Positions 6,415 through 14,388 are shown, counted from the first letter of the stretch. The stretch is DNA of 17,057 nt from an uncultured Cetobacterium sp. (GCA_900766645.1 CAAFWD010000118.1:1-17057), one strand, 5' to 3'. Translations and numbers: made by a program. The notes: generated by a model from the letters alone, not told the origin.

Positions 6415-7581
6415 TTACTCTATCATATATATTATTCCACCAACCAAAAGTGCAGGAATCACATTATATATAGTCACCATTAGTGCAGATTTCTTATTTA
6501 ATGCTAACAATGGGAATAATGCATCTCCATCATTACATATTGCATTCGCCATAAGAGCTGAGAATGGTACGACTCCAGAAACATATAACCCTGTCAATAA
6601 TATTTGAGGACCACATCCTGGTATTAATCCTAATACTGTAGCTCCCACCACAACTAAAAATCCATTTTTAGAAATTAAATTTTGCAATATTTCTTCTCCA
6701 CCTATAATCCCGACTAATATGTTATAAAATAAAAATGCTACAAATATCCATGTTATTAAAAATGCTGCCTCTTCGGCGGTATGTATTAATGTTTCTCTCA
6801 CAGAGTTTAACTTACTTTCAACCTTATCAAACTCACTACTTTTAAAAATTTTTCTAGTTAAAAGTGTATAAATAATACATCCAATTGTTGCTATAAAACT
6901 TAAACTTTCTATTATATTATGTCCTTCTTCAGCATGAATATGACTGTGTCCTTGAGTTAAATGTTCTAGTGCATACGGCAAACTTAAAATAACTATTATC
7001 CAAAATACTTTGTACCAAATTCCATGTGTTAACTTATAAATAAATACCGAAGTTTTCTTCTCATGTAATACTTCATCCACTATATCACCTTTTTCGTGGG
7101 CAATATGCCTGTGATCTTCCCCTCTTATCTCATTCATAAGAACATTATCTTTCAACTCTTGATTCGATTTTTCTGTAACTTTCAAATAATTTTTTCCAAT
7201 ATTAAAATAATCTATTAATATACCTGAAATTATTCCAACTACTCCACTCAAAAATAAAACCCATAAATATATTTTTGGATCTCTCACAATTAATACAAAG
7301 GCTGCATCTCCCATTGTTGTTATAAACGCTGTCACTAAAGCACCAAAACTAACCTTACCAAGTATGTACATTGGAACAATTACAATAGCTCCACCACAGC
7401 CCGGTGCTAATCCTAAAATAGCTGCTAAAAATATCTGATTTTTTTTGCTTTTTTCCATTATTCTTATTAAAATTCCATTAAATTTATAATCTATTAGTCC
7501 TATCAACATCAGAGAGATAGATACAAAAACTCCAACTCCTAAAAATGCTTCTACTCCACTATGAAAAATTTCTTCTATCAT
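6415..7581 (-). CDS. Putative heavy-metal/manganese exporter permease (ArsP_2-like, 10TM)
   Basis: This is a 388-residue membrane protein with about nine to ten hydrophobic spans and a clear internal duplication: GLAPGCGGAIVIVPMYILG...FGALV..GDA (PGCG at 60-63, GDA at 91-93) and GLIPGCGPQILLTGLYVSG...FSALM..GDA (PGCG at 321-324, GDA at 352-354). Paired PGCG half-repeats are typical of the putative 10TM heavy-metal exporter family (ArsP_2), also annotated as putative manganese transporter. The middle has soluble, charged loops with H207, H212, H214, H216 and H221 in HLTQGHSHIHAEEGH, a likely metal-binding patch. Start: the ATG at 7581 follows AAAGGAG by 6 nt; an in-frame TTG at 7611 would put that ribosome site inside the gene. 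It has its own promoter and terminator. Substrate and direction are inferred from the family and the His patch. Confidence 0.75.
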   Translation of the reverse strand: MIEEIFHSGVEAFLGVGVFVSISLMLIGLIDYKFNGILIRIMEKSKKNQIFLAAILGLAPGCGGAIVIVPMYILGKVSFGALVTAFITTMGDAAFVLIVRDPKIYLWVLFLSGVVGIISGILIDYFNIGKNYLKVTEKSNQELKDNVLMNEIRGEDHRHIAHEKGDIVDEVLHEKKTSVFIYKLTHGIWYKVFWIIVILSLPYALEHLTQGHSHIHAEEGHNIIESLSFIATIGCIIYTLLTRKIFKSSEFDKVESKLNSVRETLIHTAEEAAFLITWIFVAFLFYNILVGIIGGEEILQNLISKNGFLVVVGATVLGLIPGCGPQILLTGLYVSGVVPFSALMANAICNDGDALFPLLALNKKSALMVTIYNVIPALLVGGIIYMIE

Positions 7582-7621
7582 TTTCCTCTCCTTTTTTATT
7601 TTGTATTTCAAATCTTTCTAT

Positions 7622-7650
7622 ATTCTAAATTAAAAAAACATCTTTTTCAA
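7622..7650 (-). promoter_or_regulatory. Promoter of the permease gene
   Basis: Leftward, TTGAAA (7645-7650) and TAGAAT (7622-7627) are separated by 17 bp. Transcription would begin near 7615, giving a leader of about 34 nt. This is too short for a metal riboswitch such as yybP-ykoY, and none is seen. Confidence 0.75.
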
Positions 7651-7691
7651 GTTTTTTTATTCATTTCTTAATTTTTTCCTTTTTTTATAAA

Positions 7692-7727
7692 GAAAATAAA
7701 AAATGACACTTTAATAAAGTGTCATTT
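7692..7727 (-). terminator. Intrinsic terminator of argS
   Basis: AAATGACACTTT (7701-7712) pairs with AAAGTGTCATTT (7716-7727) across a 3-nt loop; the effective loop is probably larger, with the inner A-U pairs open. Leftward the stem runs into TTTTTTATTTT. It starts 5 bp after the argS stop codon. Confidence 0.9.
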
Positions 7728-7732
7728 CATAA

Positions 7733-9445
7733 TTACATTCTCTCTAATGTGTTTATTCCTAAAAGTCCTAATCCTTCTTTTAATACTGCTGCTGTTCTTT
7801 CTGCTAATAATAATCTTGAGAATAATATGTCATCCTCTTGATTTAATATTGGACAAGAATTATAGAAGCTATTAAATTTTTTAGAAAGCTCAAATAAATA
7901 ATCTGCAATCAAGTTTGGTCTACAACTTTCTGCTGCTTTAATTACAACTGTTGGGAACTGAGTTAAATGATGAGCTAATGTTCTTTCTGCCTTATCAGCA
8001 AATTTAACATCTATACTCTCATTTACATTTTTCCCCTGCTCTTCTGCTCTTCTTAATATAGACTTAATTCTTGCATAAGAATATTGTAAATATGGTGCTG
8101 TATTTCCTTCAAAGCTTAATATTTTGTCCCATTCAAATATAACTGCTGTCTGTCTATTTTGAGATAAATCAGCATATTTTATTGCTCCTGTTCCTACAAC
8201 TTCAGCTATATGATCTTTTTCTTCTTCTGTTAGATCAGGATTTTTTTCATTTACTATATCATAAGCTCTTCTTTTTCCTTCATCTAATAGCTCTTCAAGT
8301 CTGATTACATTTCCTTTTCTAGTAGAGAAAACTCCATCAGCAAATCTCATTATTCCAAACCATACGTGTTGCTTTTCAACGTTCCACCCTAACATATCTG
8401 TTATTCTAAAGAACTGCTTAAAGTGGTCTTGTTGTCTCTCATCTGTAACGTATATTAACTTGTTTACATTGTAATTGTTTAATCTAAACTTAACTGTAGC
8501 TATATCTGATGTTGCATATAAAAATGCCCCATCTTTCTTTTGAACAATACATGGATGTAATTTTTCCTCTTCAGGGAAAAATACAACTTTAGCTCCTTGA
8601 TCTTCTACAGCTATTTTTTTCTCTTCAAGCTCTGCTACCACTCCTGGCATTAAATCATGATAAAAAGATTCACCATAGTATGTATCAAAAGTTATTCCCA
8701 TTCTTGAGTATAACTTATTATATTCATCTAAAGAAACTTTTATAAACTCTTGCCATAATCTGTAGTTTTCTTCATCACCAGATTGAAGTTTCTTTAGTTC
8801 TTCCCTAGCTTGATCTTCTAACTCTGGATGCTCCTCGCTTTGCTTAGTAAATTCAACGTAAACTCTTTCTAATTCTTCTATAGCATTTGCTTTATAAGCA
8901 TCCTGATCTAACCAGTTTCTATATCCTATTATTAATTTTCCAAACTGAGTTCCCCAGTCACCTATATGATTATCTGCAACCACATTATATCCTAAGAATT
9001 TATACATTCTCTTTATAGAATCTCCTATAATTGTAGATCTTAAATGTCCTATATGCATTCTCTTTGCAATATTTGGTGATGAGTAATCTATTATTACATC
9101 CCCATCTGTATTTAAATTTCTAAATTCATAAGTTTCTTTTGAAATTTTTTTAATTAATTCTGCTAAAAATTTATCTTTTAAAAATATATTTAAAAATCCT
9201 GGTCCAGCTATTTCTATTTTTTCAATAACGTCATTTTCAACTAGGTTATTTACAACGTTTTCAGCTATAGCTCTTGGATTTCCTCCTATTATTTTTGAAT
9301 TCATCATTGCAAAGTTAGATTGGAAATCTCCAAATTTTTCATTTGTTGCAACTGTTATTTCAATAGGTTTTAAATCTTTATCTGTATAAAGACCATTTAC
9401 TGTCTCTAATAATATGTTTTCTATTTGCTTTTCTATAGTTAACAT
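7733..9445 (-). CDS. argS: Arginyl-tRNA synthetase
   Basis: This 570-residue class I synthetase charges tRNA-Arg with arginine in the cytosol. An N-terminal Arg-tRNA-synthetase add-on domain (about 1-110) is followed by SPNIAKRMHIGHLRS with the HIGH motif at 131-134, then the Rossmann catalytic core with WGTQFGKLI and DERQQDHF. The KMSKS region is in the usual degenerate form FSTRKGN. A helical anticodon-binding DALR domain ends in the usual C-terminal ERM. Start: ATG at 9445 with AAGGAG 7 nt upstream; the in-frame TTG just before it is only about 4 nt from that site. It is the last gene of the rarA-hisS-aspS-RNA-argS stretch. No promoter fits between the upstream terminator and its ribosome site, so expression probably depends on read-through of the RNA element at 9472-9701. 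Confidence 0.97.
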   Translation of the reverse strand: MLTIEKQIENILLETVNGLYTDKDLKPIEITVATNEKFGDFQSNFAMMNSKIIGGNPRAIAENVVNNLVENDVIEKIEIAGPGFLNIFLKDKFLAELIKKISKETYEFRNLNTDGDVIIDYSSPNIAKRMHIGHLRSTIIGDSIKRMYKFLGYNVVADNHIGDWGTQFGKLIIGYRNWLDQDAYKANAIEELERVYVEFTKQSEEHPELEDQAREELKKLQSGDEENYRLWQEFIKVSLDEYNKLYSRMGITFDTYYGESFYHDLMPGVVAELEEKKIAVEDQGAKVVFFPEEEKLHPCIVQKKDGAFLYATSDIATVKFRLNNYNVNKLIYVTDERQQDHFKQFFRITDMLGWNVEKQHVWFGIMRFADGVFSTRKGNVIRLEELLDEGKRRAYDIVNEKNPDLTEEEKDHIAEVVGTGAIKYADLSQNRQTAVIFEWDKILSFEGNTAPYLQYSYARIKSILRRAEEQGKNVNESIDVKFADKAERTLAHHLTQFPTVVIKAAESCRPNLIADYLFELSKKFNSFYNSCPILNQEDDILFSRLLLAERTAAVLKEGLGLLGINTLERM

Positions 9446-9471
9446 CAATTAACTCCTTTCATTTTTTAAAT

Positions 9472-9493
9472 AAAAAAAGGACTCGAAAGTCCT
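9472..9493 (-). terminator. UUCG-loop terminator ending the RNA upstream of argS
   Basis: On the leftward transcript AGGACT (9493-9488), loop TTCG (9487-9484), AGTCCT (9483-9478) is followed by at least six U residues. It is compact and strong. It ends about 20 nt before the argS ribosome site, so it must be partly read through, or regulated, if argS is to be transcribed from upstream. Confidence 0.9.
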
Positions 9494-9701
9494 AAAAGAA
9501 TAAATTCCGATCTACCGTCTTCCTTATGGTTTTGGTCGCCATTTCTTATAGGTGGTAACCAGATAATACCTCGCATACAGGGTCCGTGAAACAAAGGTTT
9601 CCGTGACGTTTCTGATTTACGGGTAAAAGAGCCAGTCCCAATAGCGACCTTAGGCCCAAAACCTCCGGAAATAACGCATAGATCAGAATTGCTTATTCTT
9701 A
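9472..9701 (-). ncRNA. Structured RNA of about 230 nt: 6S RNA candidate or argS attenuator leader
   Basis: The stretch is not coding and is visibly GC-richer (about 43% by hand count over 9481-9690) than its surroundings. A closing stem joins the two ends: 9694-9700 with 9496-9502 (7 bp), then after a 3-nt bulge 9679-9690 with 9503-9514 (12 bp including one G-U). Inside, AAAACC/GGTTTT (9658-9663 with 9528-9533) and a 10-bp helix (9640-9649 with 9534-9543) continue the rod, with an 8-nt one-sided bulge (9650-9657) between them. The distal part (about 9544-9639) has a GAAAC-CTTT-GTTTC hairpin and a likely GGTA...TACC hairpin on the 3' side. A promoter starts transcription exactly at the outer stem and a terminator follows directly. 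Rod shape, size, paired ends and a hairpin on the 3' side of a bubble fit 6S RNA (which binds sigma-70 RNA polymerase). Position before argS also fits a leader. No T-box motif is present. Confidence 0.8.
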
Positions 9702-9707
9702 TTAAGG

Positions 9708-9736
9708 ATTATATCACTTCTATATATTTTTTTCAA
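9708..9736 (-). promoter_or_regulatory. Strong promoter of the structured RNA
   Basis: Leftward, TTGAAA (9731-9736), a 17-bp spacer and TATAAT (9708-9713) preceded by TGA, giving an extended -10 TG-N-TATAAT. This is the best promoter in the window and predicts a start at about 9700-9702, one or two bases from the closing stem of the RNA. It lies in the 60-bp space after the aspS stop. Confidence 0.88.
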
Positions 9737-9762
9737 TTAAAAAATATTTTTCTTTTATACAA

Positions 9763-11547
9763 TTAAGCCATTTCTGGGTTATATGTAGAGTCTAAAAATA
9801 ACTCTTCTAATTGTTTTTCGTCAACTTTACTAGGCGCTTCTGTCATTAAACACTGCCCTTTATTTGTTTTAGGGAATGGTATTACGTCTCTTATTGAGTT
9901 CTCTTTTAACATTACCATTAACCATCTATCAATTCCAAAAGCTAATCCTCCATGTGGTGGTGCTCCATATTTAAATGCATCCACAAAGAATCCAAATTTA
10001 TCTTGAGCTTCTTCTTTAGATAATCCTAATTGTTCAAATACTTTACTTTGAATTTCTGGATTAAATATTCTTATTGATCCTCCACCAATTTCAGATCCAT
10101 TTAAAACTAAATCATAAGAATTTGTTCTTACTGCATCCATTTCACCATCTAAGAACATTTGCATATCCTCTTCTTTAATTGATGTAAACGGGTGGTGTTG
10201 AGCCTTATATCTTTGCTCTTCATCGTCATATTCAAACATAGGGAAATCTACTACCCATAGGAATTTGAATTCATCATTATTTATTAATCCTAACTCTTTT
10301 CCTAACTTTAATCTTACTGCACCTAAAGCTCCATATACTACCTTAGCTCTATCTGCAACAATCATGATAACGTCTCCAACTTTTGCTTCTGTTCTAGCAA
10401 TAATAGCATTTAACTCTTCCTCAGTAAAGAATTTAGCTATTGGAGAATTCACTCCCTCTTCTGTTAACTTTATCCAAGCCATTCCTTTAGCTCCAAAGTA
10501 TGTTTTTGCATAATCTTCATACTCTGTTAATATTTTTCTTGAGAATTGCTCTGCTACACCTGGGGCTACAACAGCTTTAACTACTCCACCAGCTTCTACA
10601 GCACTTTTGAACCCTTTAAAGCCACAAGTTGCCATAATATCTGTTAAATCCTTTAACTCCACTGCAAATCTTGTATCTGGCTTGTCTGATCCGAATCTTT
10701 CCATAGCTTCTGCATAAGGCATTCTTGGGAATTCATAATCTGCTGATTCTCCAGTTACATTTTTAAATACTCTCTTTGCTAATCCTTCGATTTCATTCAT
10801 AATATCTTTTTGCTCAATAAATGACATTTCGATATCTAATTGAGTGAACTCTGGTTGTCTATCTGCTCTTAAGTCCTCATCTCTGAAACACTTTGCAATT
10901 TGGAAATATTTCTCTACACCAGAAATCATTAATAATTGTTTAAATAGTTGTGGTGATTGAGGTAATGCGTAGAAATCTCCTGGGTTAATTCTACTTGGAA
11001 CTAAGAAGTCTCTTGCCCCCTCTGGAGTTGATTTTGTTAATATTGGAGTATCAACATCTAAGAATCCTTTTTCATCCATATAGTTTCTTATAGACATTAT
11101 CATTTTATGTCTCATTTTTAAGTTTCTTGTCATTTGAGATCTTCTTAAATCTAAATATCTATATTTTAATCTGATATTTTCACTTAAATTCTCGTCTCCT
11201 GAAACTTGGAATGGTAAAACATCACAATTATTTAAAACCTCTAACTCAGTTGCAAATACTTCGATATCTCCAGTTGGAATATTTGAATTCTTGCTTTGTC
11301 TCTCTTTTACTATTCCTGTAATTTTAATAACTGATTCATTCTTTAATTTTTGAGCTCTTTCTACCACTGAAACTTCTGCTATATCAGTGTGGAAAACTAT
11401 TTGAGTTTTTCCTTCTCTATCTCTTAAATCGATGAATGTTAATCCACCTAAGTCTCTTTTTGTGTCTACCCATCCAGATAAAGTTACTGTCTCGCCAATA
11501 TTTGAACTTCTTAATTCCCCTAGGTTATGAGTTCTATAGTAAGTCAT
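9763..11547 (-). CDS. aspS: Aspartyl-tRNA synthetase
   Basis: This 594-residue bacterial-type class II synthetase makes Asp-tRNA-Asp. An N-terminal OB-fold anticodon domain (GWVDTKRDLGGLTFIDLRDREG within 25-46) is followed by motif 1 around 150-180, QSPQ at 197-200, and motif 2 FRDEDLRADRQPEFTQLDIE (221-240). The bacterial GAD insertion domain spans about 290-420, and motif 3 GLAFGIDRW is at 534-542, with the usual end IPFPKTNKGQCLMTEAPS. Length is typical. The ATG at 11547 has AAGGAG about 8 nt upstream. It starts 19 bp after hisS, the common hisS-aspS pair. No hairpin terminator follows; transcripts may run into the RNA and argS. Whether it also charges tRNA-Asn cannot be judged from this window. 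Confidence 0.97.
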   Translation of the reverse strand: MTYYRTHNLGELRSSNIGETVTLSGWVDTKRDLGGLTFIDLRDREGKTQIVFHTDIAEVSVVERAQKLKNESVIKITGIVKERQSKNSNIPTGDIEVFATELEVLNNCDVLPFQVSGDENLSENIRLKYRYLDLRRSQMTRNLKMRHKMIMSIRNYMDEKGFLDVDTPILTKSTPEGARDFLVPSRINPGDFYALPQSPQLFKQLLMISGVEKYFQIAKCFRDEDLRADRQPEFTQLDIEMSFIEQKDIMNEIEGLAKRVFKNVTGESADYEFPRMPYAEAMERFGSDKPDTRFAVELKDLTDIMATCGFKGFKSAVEAGGVVKAVVAPGVAEQFSRKILTEYEDYAKTYFGAKGMAWIKLTEEGVNSPIAKFFTEEELNAIIARTEAKVGDVIMIVADRAKVVYGALGAVRLKLGKELGLINNDEFKFLWVVDFPMFEYDDEEQRYKAQHHPFTSIKEEDMQMFLDGEMDAVRTNSYDLVLNGSEIGGGSIRIFNPEIQSKVFEQLGLSKEEAQDKFGFFVDAFKYGAPPHGGLAFGIDRWLMVMLKENSIRDVIPFPKTNKGQCLMTEAPSKVDEKQLEELFLDSTYNPEMA

Positions 11548-11566
11548 ATCTCTCTCCTTTTTTATT

Positions 11567-12805
11567 TTATAGTTTAGTTGTTAATTCTTCTACTGTTATC
11601 TCTTCTTGAGTTCTATTTATAAAGTCTTTTAGTACTACTACTCCTCTTTCCATTTCATCTTCACCAATTATAATAACATTCTTAGCTCCAACTTTATCAG
11701 CCTTTTTCATATGGCTCTTCATTCCTTTTTCAGAGTAGTCAATAACAACTGACTTTCCATTTAATCTTAAATCATTAGCTACTTTAAAAGCAGTTTCTCT
11801 AGTTTTATCTCCTAGCCATGCTACATAAACATCTAACTCTCTCTTAGGGAAATCTTCTCCTAAAAGCATCATTATTCTTTCCACACCTGCAGCAAATCCA
11901 AATGCTGGAATATCTTTATCTCCTAACTGTTTTAATAGGTTATCATATCTTCCACCACCTAAAACAGTCCCTTGAGAACCTAATTTATTAGTTACTATTT
12001 CATACACAGTACTTGAATAATAATCTAATCCTCTTACAAGTCTTGGATCCTCTTTATAGCTAACACCAAATAAAGTAAGATACTTCTTCACTGTCTCAAA
12101 ATGTTCTTTTTCTTCAACAGATAAAGAATCTGTTATTATTGGAGCATCTTTTGTTAACTCTTTACATTTTTCAACTTTACAGTCTAATACTCTCAATGGA
12201 TTTTTTTCCATTCTCATTCTACAATCATCACACAACTCTTCTTTCATAGGTTCTAAGAAATTTAAAAGAGCTTCTCTATATCTAACTCTTGTTTCTTTCT
12301 CTCCCACAGAGTTTATTGTCACTTCTAAATCTGTTATTCCTATTTTATCTAAGAACGAGTATCCCATTGCTATAACTTCAGCATCTAATATAGGTGAACT
12401 CTCTCCTAAAACTTCTACACCAATTTGATTAAATTCTCTTTGTCTTCCCGCTTGAGGTCTCTCATATCTAAACATAGATCCCGCATAGAAAAATCTTGAT
12501 GTTTCTTCTTTTGCGTATATTTTATTTTCAAGATAACATCTTACAACTGCTGCTGTTCCTTCTGGTCTTAAAGTAATGCTTCTCTCTCCTCTATCTTGGA
12601 AAGTATACATCTCTTTTTCAACGATGTCTGTTCCCTCTCCTACCCCTCTTTTGAAAAGATCTGTTTCTTCAAATATTGGAGTTTTTATCATAGTATAACC
12701 GTAGTTTGAAAAGAACTCTTGAGCTGTTCTTGTTACAAAATCATATTTTATACCGTCGTCACCAAAGATATCTTTAGTTCCTCTCACTGCTTTTATCAGC
12801 TTCAT
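11567..12805 (-). CDS. hisS: Histidyl-tRNA synthetase
   Basis: This 412-residue class II synthetase charges tRNA-His. It starts with the typical MKLIKAVRGTKDIF. RPEGTAAVVRCYLE (81-94) and motif 2 FRYERPQAGRQREFNQIG (112-129) are followed by a Cys-bearing insert with C192, C195, C209 and C214. The histidine-specific LVRGLDYYSSTVYE (256-269) and GGGRYD (283-288) come next, then motif 3 AFGFAAGVERIM (301-312) and a C-terminal anticodon-binding domain (about 325-412). The four-Cys insert is seen in many Gram-positive-like HisRS and might bind zinc. Start: GAGGTG 5-6 nt before the ATG at 12805. It is 13 bp downstream of rarA and 19 bp upstream of aspS, so it lies in one operon. Confidence 0.97.
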   Translation of the reverse strand: MKLIKAVRGTKDIFGDDGIKYDFVTRTAQEFFSNYGYTMIKTPIFEETDLFKRGVGEGTDIVEKEMYTFQDRGERSITLRPEGTAAVVRCYLENKIYAKEETSRFFYAGSMFRYERPQAGRQREFNQIGVEVLGESSPILDAEVIAMGYSFLDKIGITDLEVTINSVGEKETRVRYREALLNFLEPMKEELCDDCRMRMEKNPLRVLDCKVEKCKELTKDAPIITDSLSVEEKEHFETVKKYLTLFGVSYKEDPRLVRGLDYYSSTVYEIVTNKLGSQGTVLGGGRYDNLLKQLGDKDIPAFGFAAGVERIMMLLGEDFPKRELDVYVAWLGDKTRETAFKVANDLRLNGKSVVIDYSEKGMKSHMKKADKVGAKNVIIIGEDEMERGVVVLKDFINRTQEEITVEELTTKL

Positions 12806-12818
12806 TGTTTCACCTCAT

Positions 12819-14048
12819 CTATTTAAATTTCCATAATTTTTCTAATTTTTCTTCTACTAATTTTTCATTTCTATTATTCCCAGGAATATAATATCTTTTT
12901 TTGCTTTTTCTGTAATCCTGAGATACGAAATTATTTTCATAATCATGTGGATATTTATACCCTACCGCTCTATCTCCAATATGAATTGGAACAGCTTCTA
13001 AATCTCCATTTTCTATATCTGTCATAGCACTATTTATGGCCATATAACTAGAATTACTTTTAGTTGAAATAGATAAATATATAACTGCTTGAGATAAAAT
13101 AATTCTTACTTCTGGCATACCTATTTTTTCACTAGCATTCATTGCTGCATTAGCTATGAGCATAGCTTCTGGATTTGCCATACCTATGTCTTCACTAGCA
13201 TGTATCATTATTCTTCTTGCTATATATCTTGGATCCTCTCCTCCAACTAATAATCTTCCTAACCAATAAACTGCTGAATCAGGATCACTTCCTCTAATAC
13301 TTTTTATCATTGCAGATATAAGATTATATTTGTCCTCTTCTTTATGATACGAGGCTCTTCTATTTCTAAAATATTCTATGATCTCTTTTTCTGTATAATC
13401 TTCAAAAATATTTTTATATAACTCCAAATAGTTTAATGCTACTCTACTGTCTCCTTGTGATATATCTAAGATAACCTCTCTCACTTCACTAGGTAAGCTG
13501 ATACCTATATGCCCCTCTCCTTTTAGAAGAATACTTTTAATATTCTCTCTTGTTAAGGAATTAAACTCAAATATTAAACATCTTGAAATAAGTGCGTTAT
13601 TAAGATTATGGTACGGATTTTCTGTTGTGGCTCCTATTAAGATTAATATACCCGATTCAGTATAAGATAACAGTGCATCTTGCTGAGCTTTATTAAATCT
13701 ATGTATTTCATCTAAAAAAAGAATAGTTCTTTTACCATAAAGTTCTAAATCTTTTTTTGCTTTATCTGCTATAGTTCTCAAATCACTTAATCCTGCTACT
13801 GTAGCATTTAAAGTTTCAAAATTATAATCTAACTCTCTTGATATAATCTCTCCCAAAGAACTTTTTCCACATCCTGATGGTCCATACAAAATTATATTTG
13901 ATAAATTTTTTCTCTCTATAATTTTTCTTAATAATCCATTTTTTCCAAGAAGTTTTTCTTGTCCTTGAAAGTCATTTAAAGTTTTAGGTCTTAATCTTGT
14001 TGAAAGTGGTTTTGCATTTTCAAAGTTTCCACTAAATATACTCTGCAT
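12819..14048 (-). CDS. rarA: Replication-associated recombination protein A (RarA/MgsA AAA+ ATPase)
   Basis: This 409-residue AAA+ ATPase has Walker A GPSGCGKSS (56-64), Walker B FLDEIHRF (111-118), the sensor-like GATTENP (139-145) and arginine-finger region NNALISRC. A C-terminal helical and tetramerisation region (about 240-409) holds VYWLGRLL.GGEDPRYIARR and the late HDYENNFVSQDY signature of the MgsA family. RarA acts at stalled forks and gapped DNA, with SSB and recombination factors. It begins at ATG 14048 with AGGTGGTGAT about 5 nt upstream. It opens the leftward run that continues with hisS 13 bp later. A terminator for secG sits immediately upstream; a possible promoter (TTGGGG, 17 bp, TATTTT) overlaps that hairpin but is weak. 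Confidence 0.95.
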   Translation of the reverse strand: MQSIFSGNFENAKPLSTRLRPKTLNDFQGQEKLLGKNGLLRKIIERKNLSNIILYGPSGCGKSSLGEIISRELDYNFETLNATVAGLSDLRTIADKAKKDLELYGKRTILFLDEIHRFNKAQQDALLSYTESGILILIGATTENPYHNLNNALISRCLIFEFNSLTRENIKSILLKGEGHIGISLPSEVREVILDISQGDSRVALNYLELYKNIFEDYTEKEIIEYFRNRRASYHKEEDKYNLISAMIKSIRGSDPDSAVYWLGRLLVGGEDPRYIARRIMIHASEDIGMANPEAMLIANAAMNASEKIGMPEVRIILSQAVIYLSISTKSNSSYMAINSAMTDIENGDLEAVPIHIGDRAVGYKYPHDYENNFVSQDYRKSKKRYYIPGNNRNEKLVEEKLEKLWKFK

Positions 14049-14072
14049 TTAATCACCACCTGTATTTAAAAT

Positions 14073-14105
14073 AAAAAAGCGTATTGTGTACCCCAACACG
14101 CCTTT
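14073..14105 (-). terminator. Intrinsic terminator of secG
   Basis: On the leftward strand GCGTGTTG (14101-14094) pairs with CAATACGC (14086-14079), eight pairs with one G-U, extended by A-U pairs, with a 7-nt loop. Six U residues follow (14078-14073). It starts about 10 bp after the secG stop. Confidence 0.85.
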
Positions 14106-14115
14106 AATTCTTTTA

Positions 14116-14340
14116 CTATTTCACTAGATACAGAAGAAGTGCTGAAAGTATGAATAAAAATGCTACTACTTCAGTTGCTTTGGCTAGTGGTCCTCCATCT
14201 TTTGATACTCCAAATACTGTGTTCGAGGCCCCCATTCCCATGCTTCCTGACATACCGTGGCTTCTATCTGGTTGTACTAATACTAATACTATTAAAGCTA
14301 TAGCAAATATAAATAAGAATACTGTTAACAGTGTTTCCAT
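14116..14340 (-). CDS. secG: Protein translocase subunit SecG
   Basis: This 74-residue inner-membrane protein has two hydrophobic spans (about 3-22 and 53-73). They are joined by a Gly/Ser/Met-rich loop PDRSHGMSGSMGMGASNTVFG (about 25-45), whose ASNTVFG is the SecG hallmark, and ends LLYLVK. SecG joins SecY and SecE in the Sec channel and helps SecA-driven export. The start is the ATG at 14340, with GGGAGGAAG about 9 nt upstream; an in-frame TTG 18 bp earlier would place the ribosome site inside the reading frame. It follows the phoH gene by 78 bp and ends at its own terminator. The -10 and T-rich region upstream suggest it can be transcribed alone. Confidence 0.95.
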   Translation of the reverse strand: METLLTVFLFIFAIALIVLVLVQPDRSHGMSGSMGMGASNTVFGVSKDGGPLAKATEVVAFLFILSALLLYLVK

Positions 14341-14382
14341 AACTTTACTTCCTCCCAAATTTCGTCTTCTATCTTACATAGT

Positions 14383-14388
14383 ATTATA
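14383..14388 (-). promoter_or_regulatory. Probable -10 element of secG
   Basis: A TATAAT hexamer read leftward lies in an alternating TA tract (14383-14400), 42 bp before the secG ATG. The position 17 bp upstream is only TTTTAT, so the -35 is poor. The leader would be about 36 nt. Confidence 0.45.

Noticed and set aside
7582..7611. TTG start adding ten residues (MKYKIKKERK) to the permease
   Set aside because: It would place the AAGGAG ribosome site inside the reading frame; the ATG at 7581 is ideally spaced from it.
7582..7732. Possible metal riboswitch before the permease
   Set aside because: The promoter at 7622-7650 leaves a leader of only about 34 nt, with no yybP-ykoY-type conserved segments; the rest of the gap is the argS terminator and A/T runs.
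9530..9640. T-box-like words (GGTGGTAACC, GGGTCCGTG) on the rightward strand
   Set aside because: They are on the strand opposite to argS and aspS, no terminator or rightward gene follows, and the promoter and terminator both define a leftward RNA. The leftward strand has no UGGNACCGCG core.
14341..14358. TTG start adding six residues to SecG
   Set aside because: The added codons (GGA GGA) are the ribosome site itself, and SecG normally begins with the hydrophobic helix just after the ATG at 14340.
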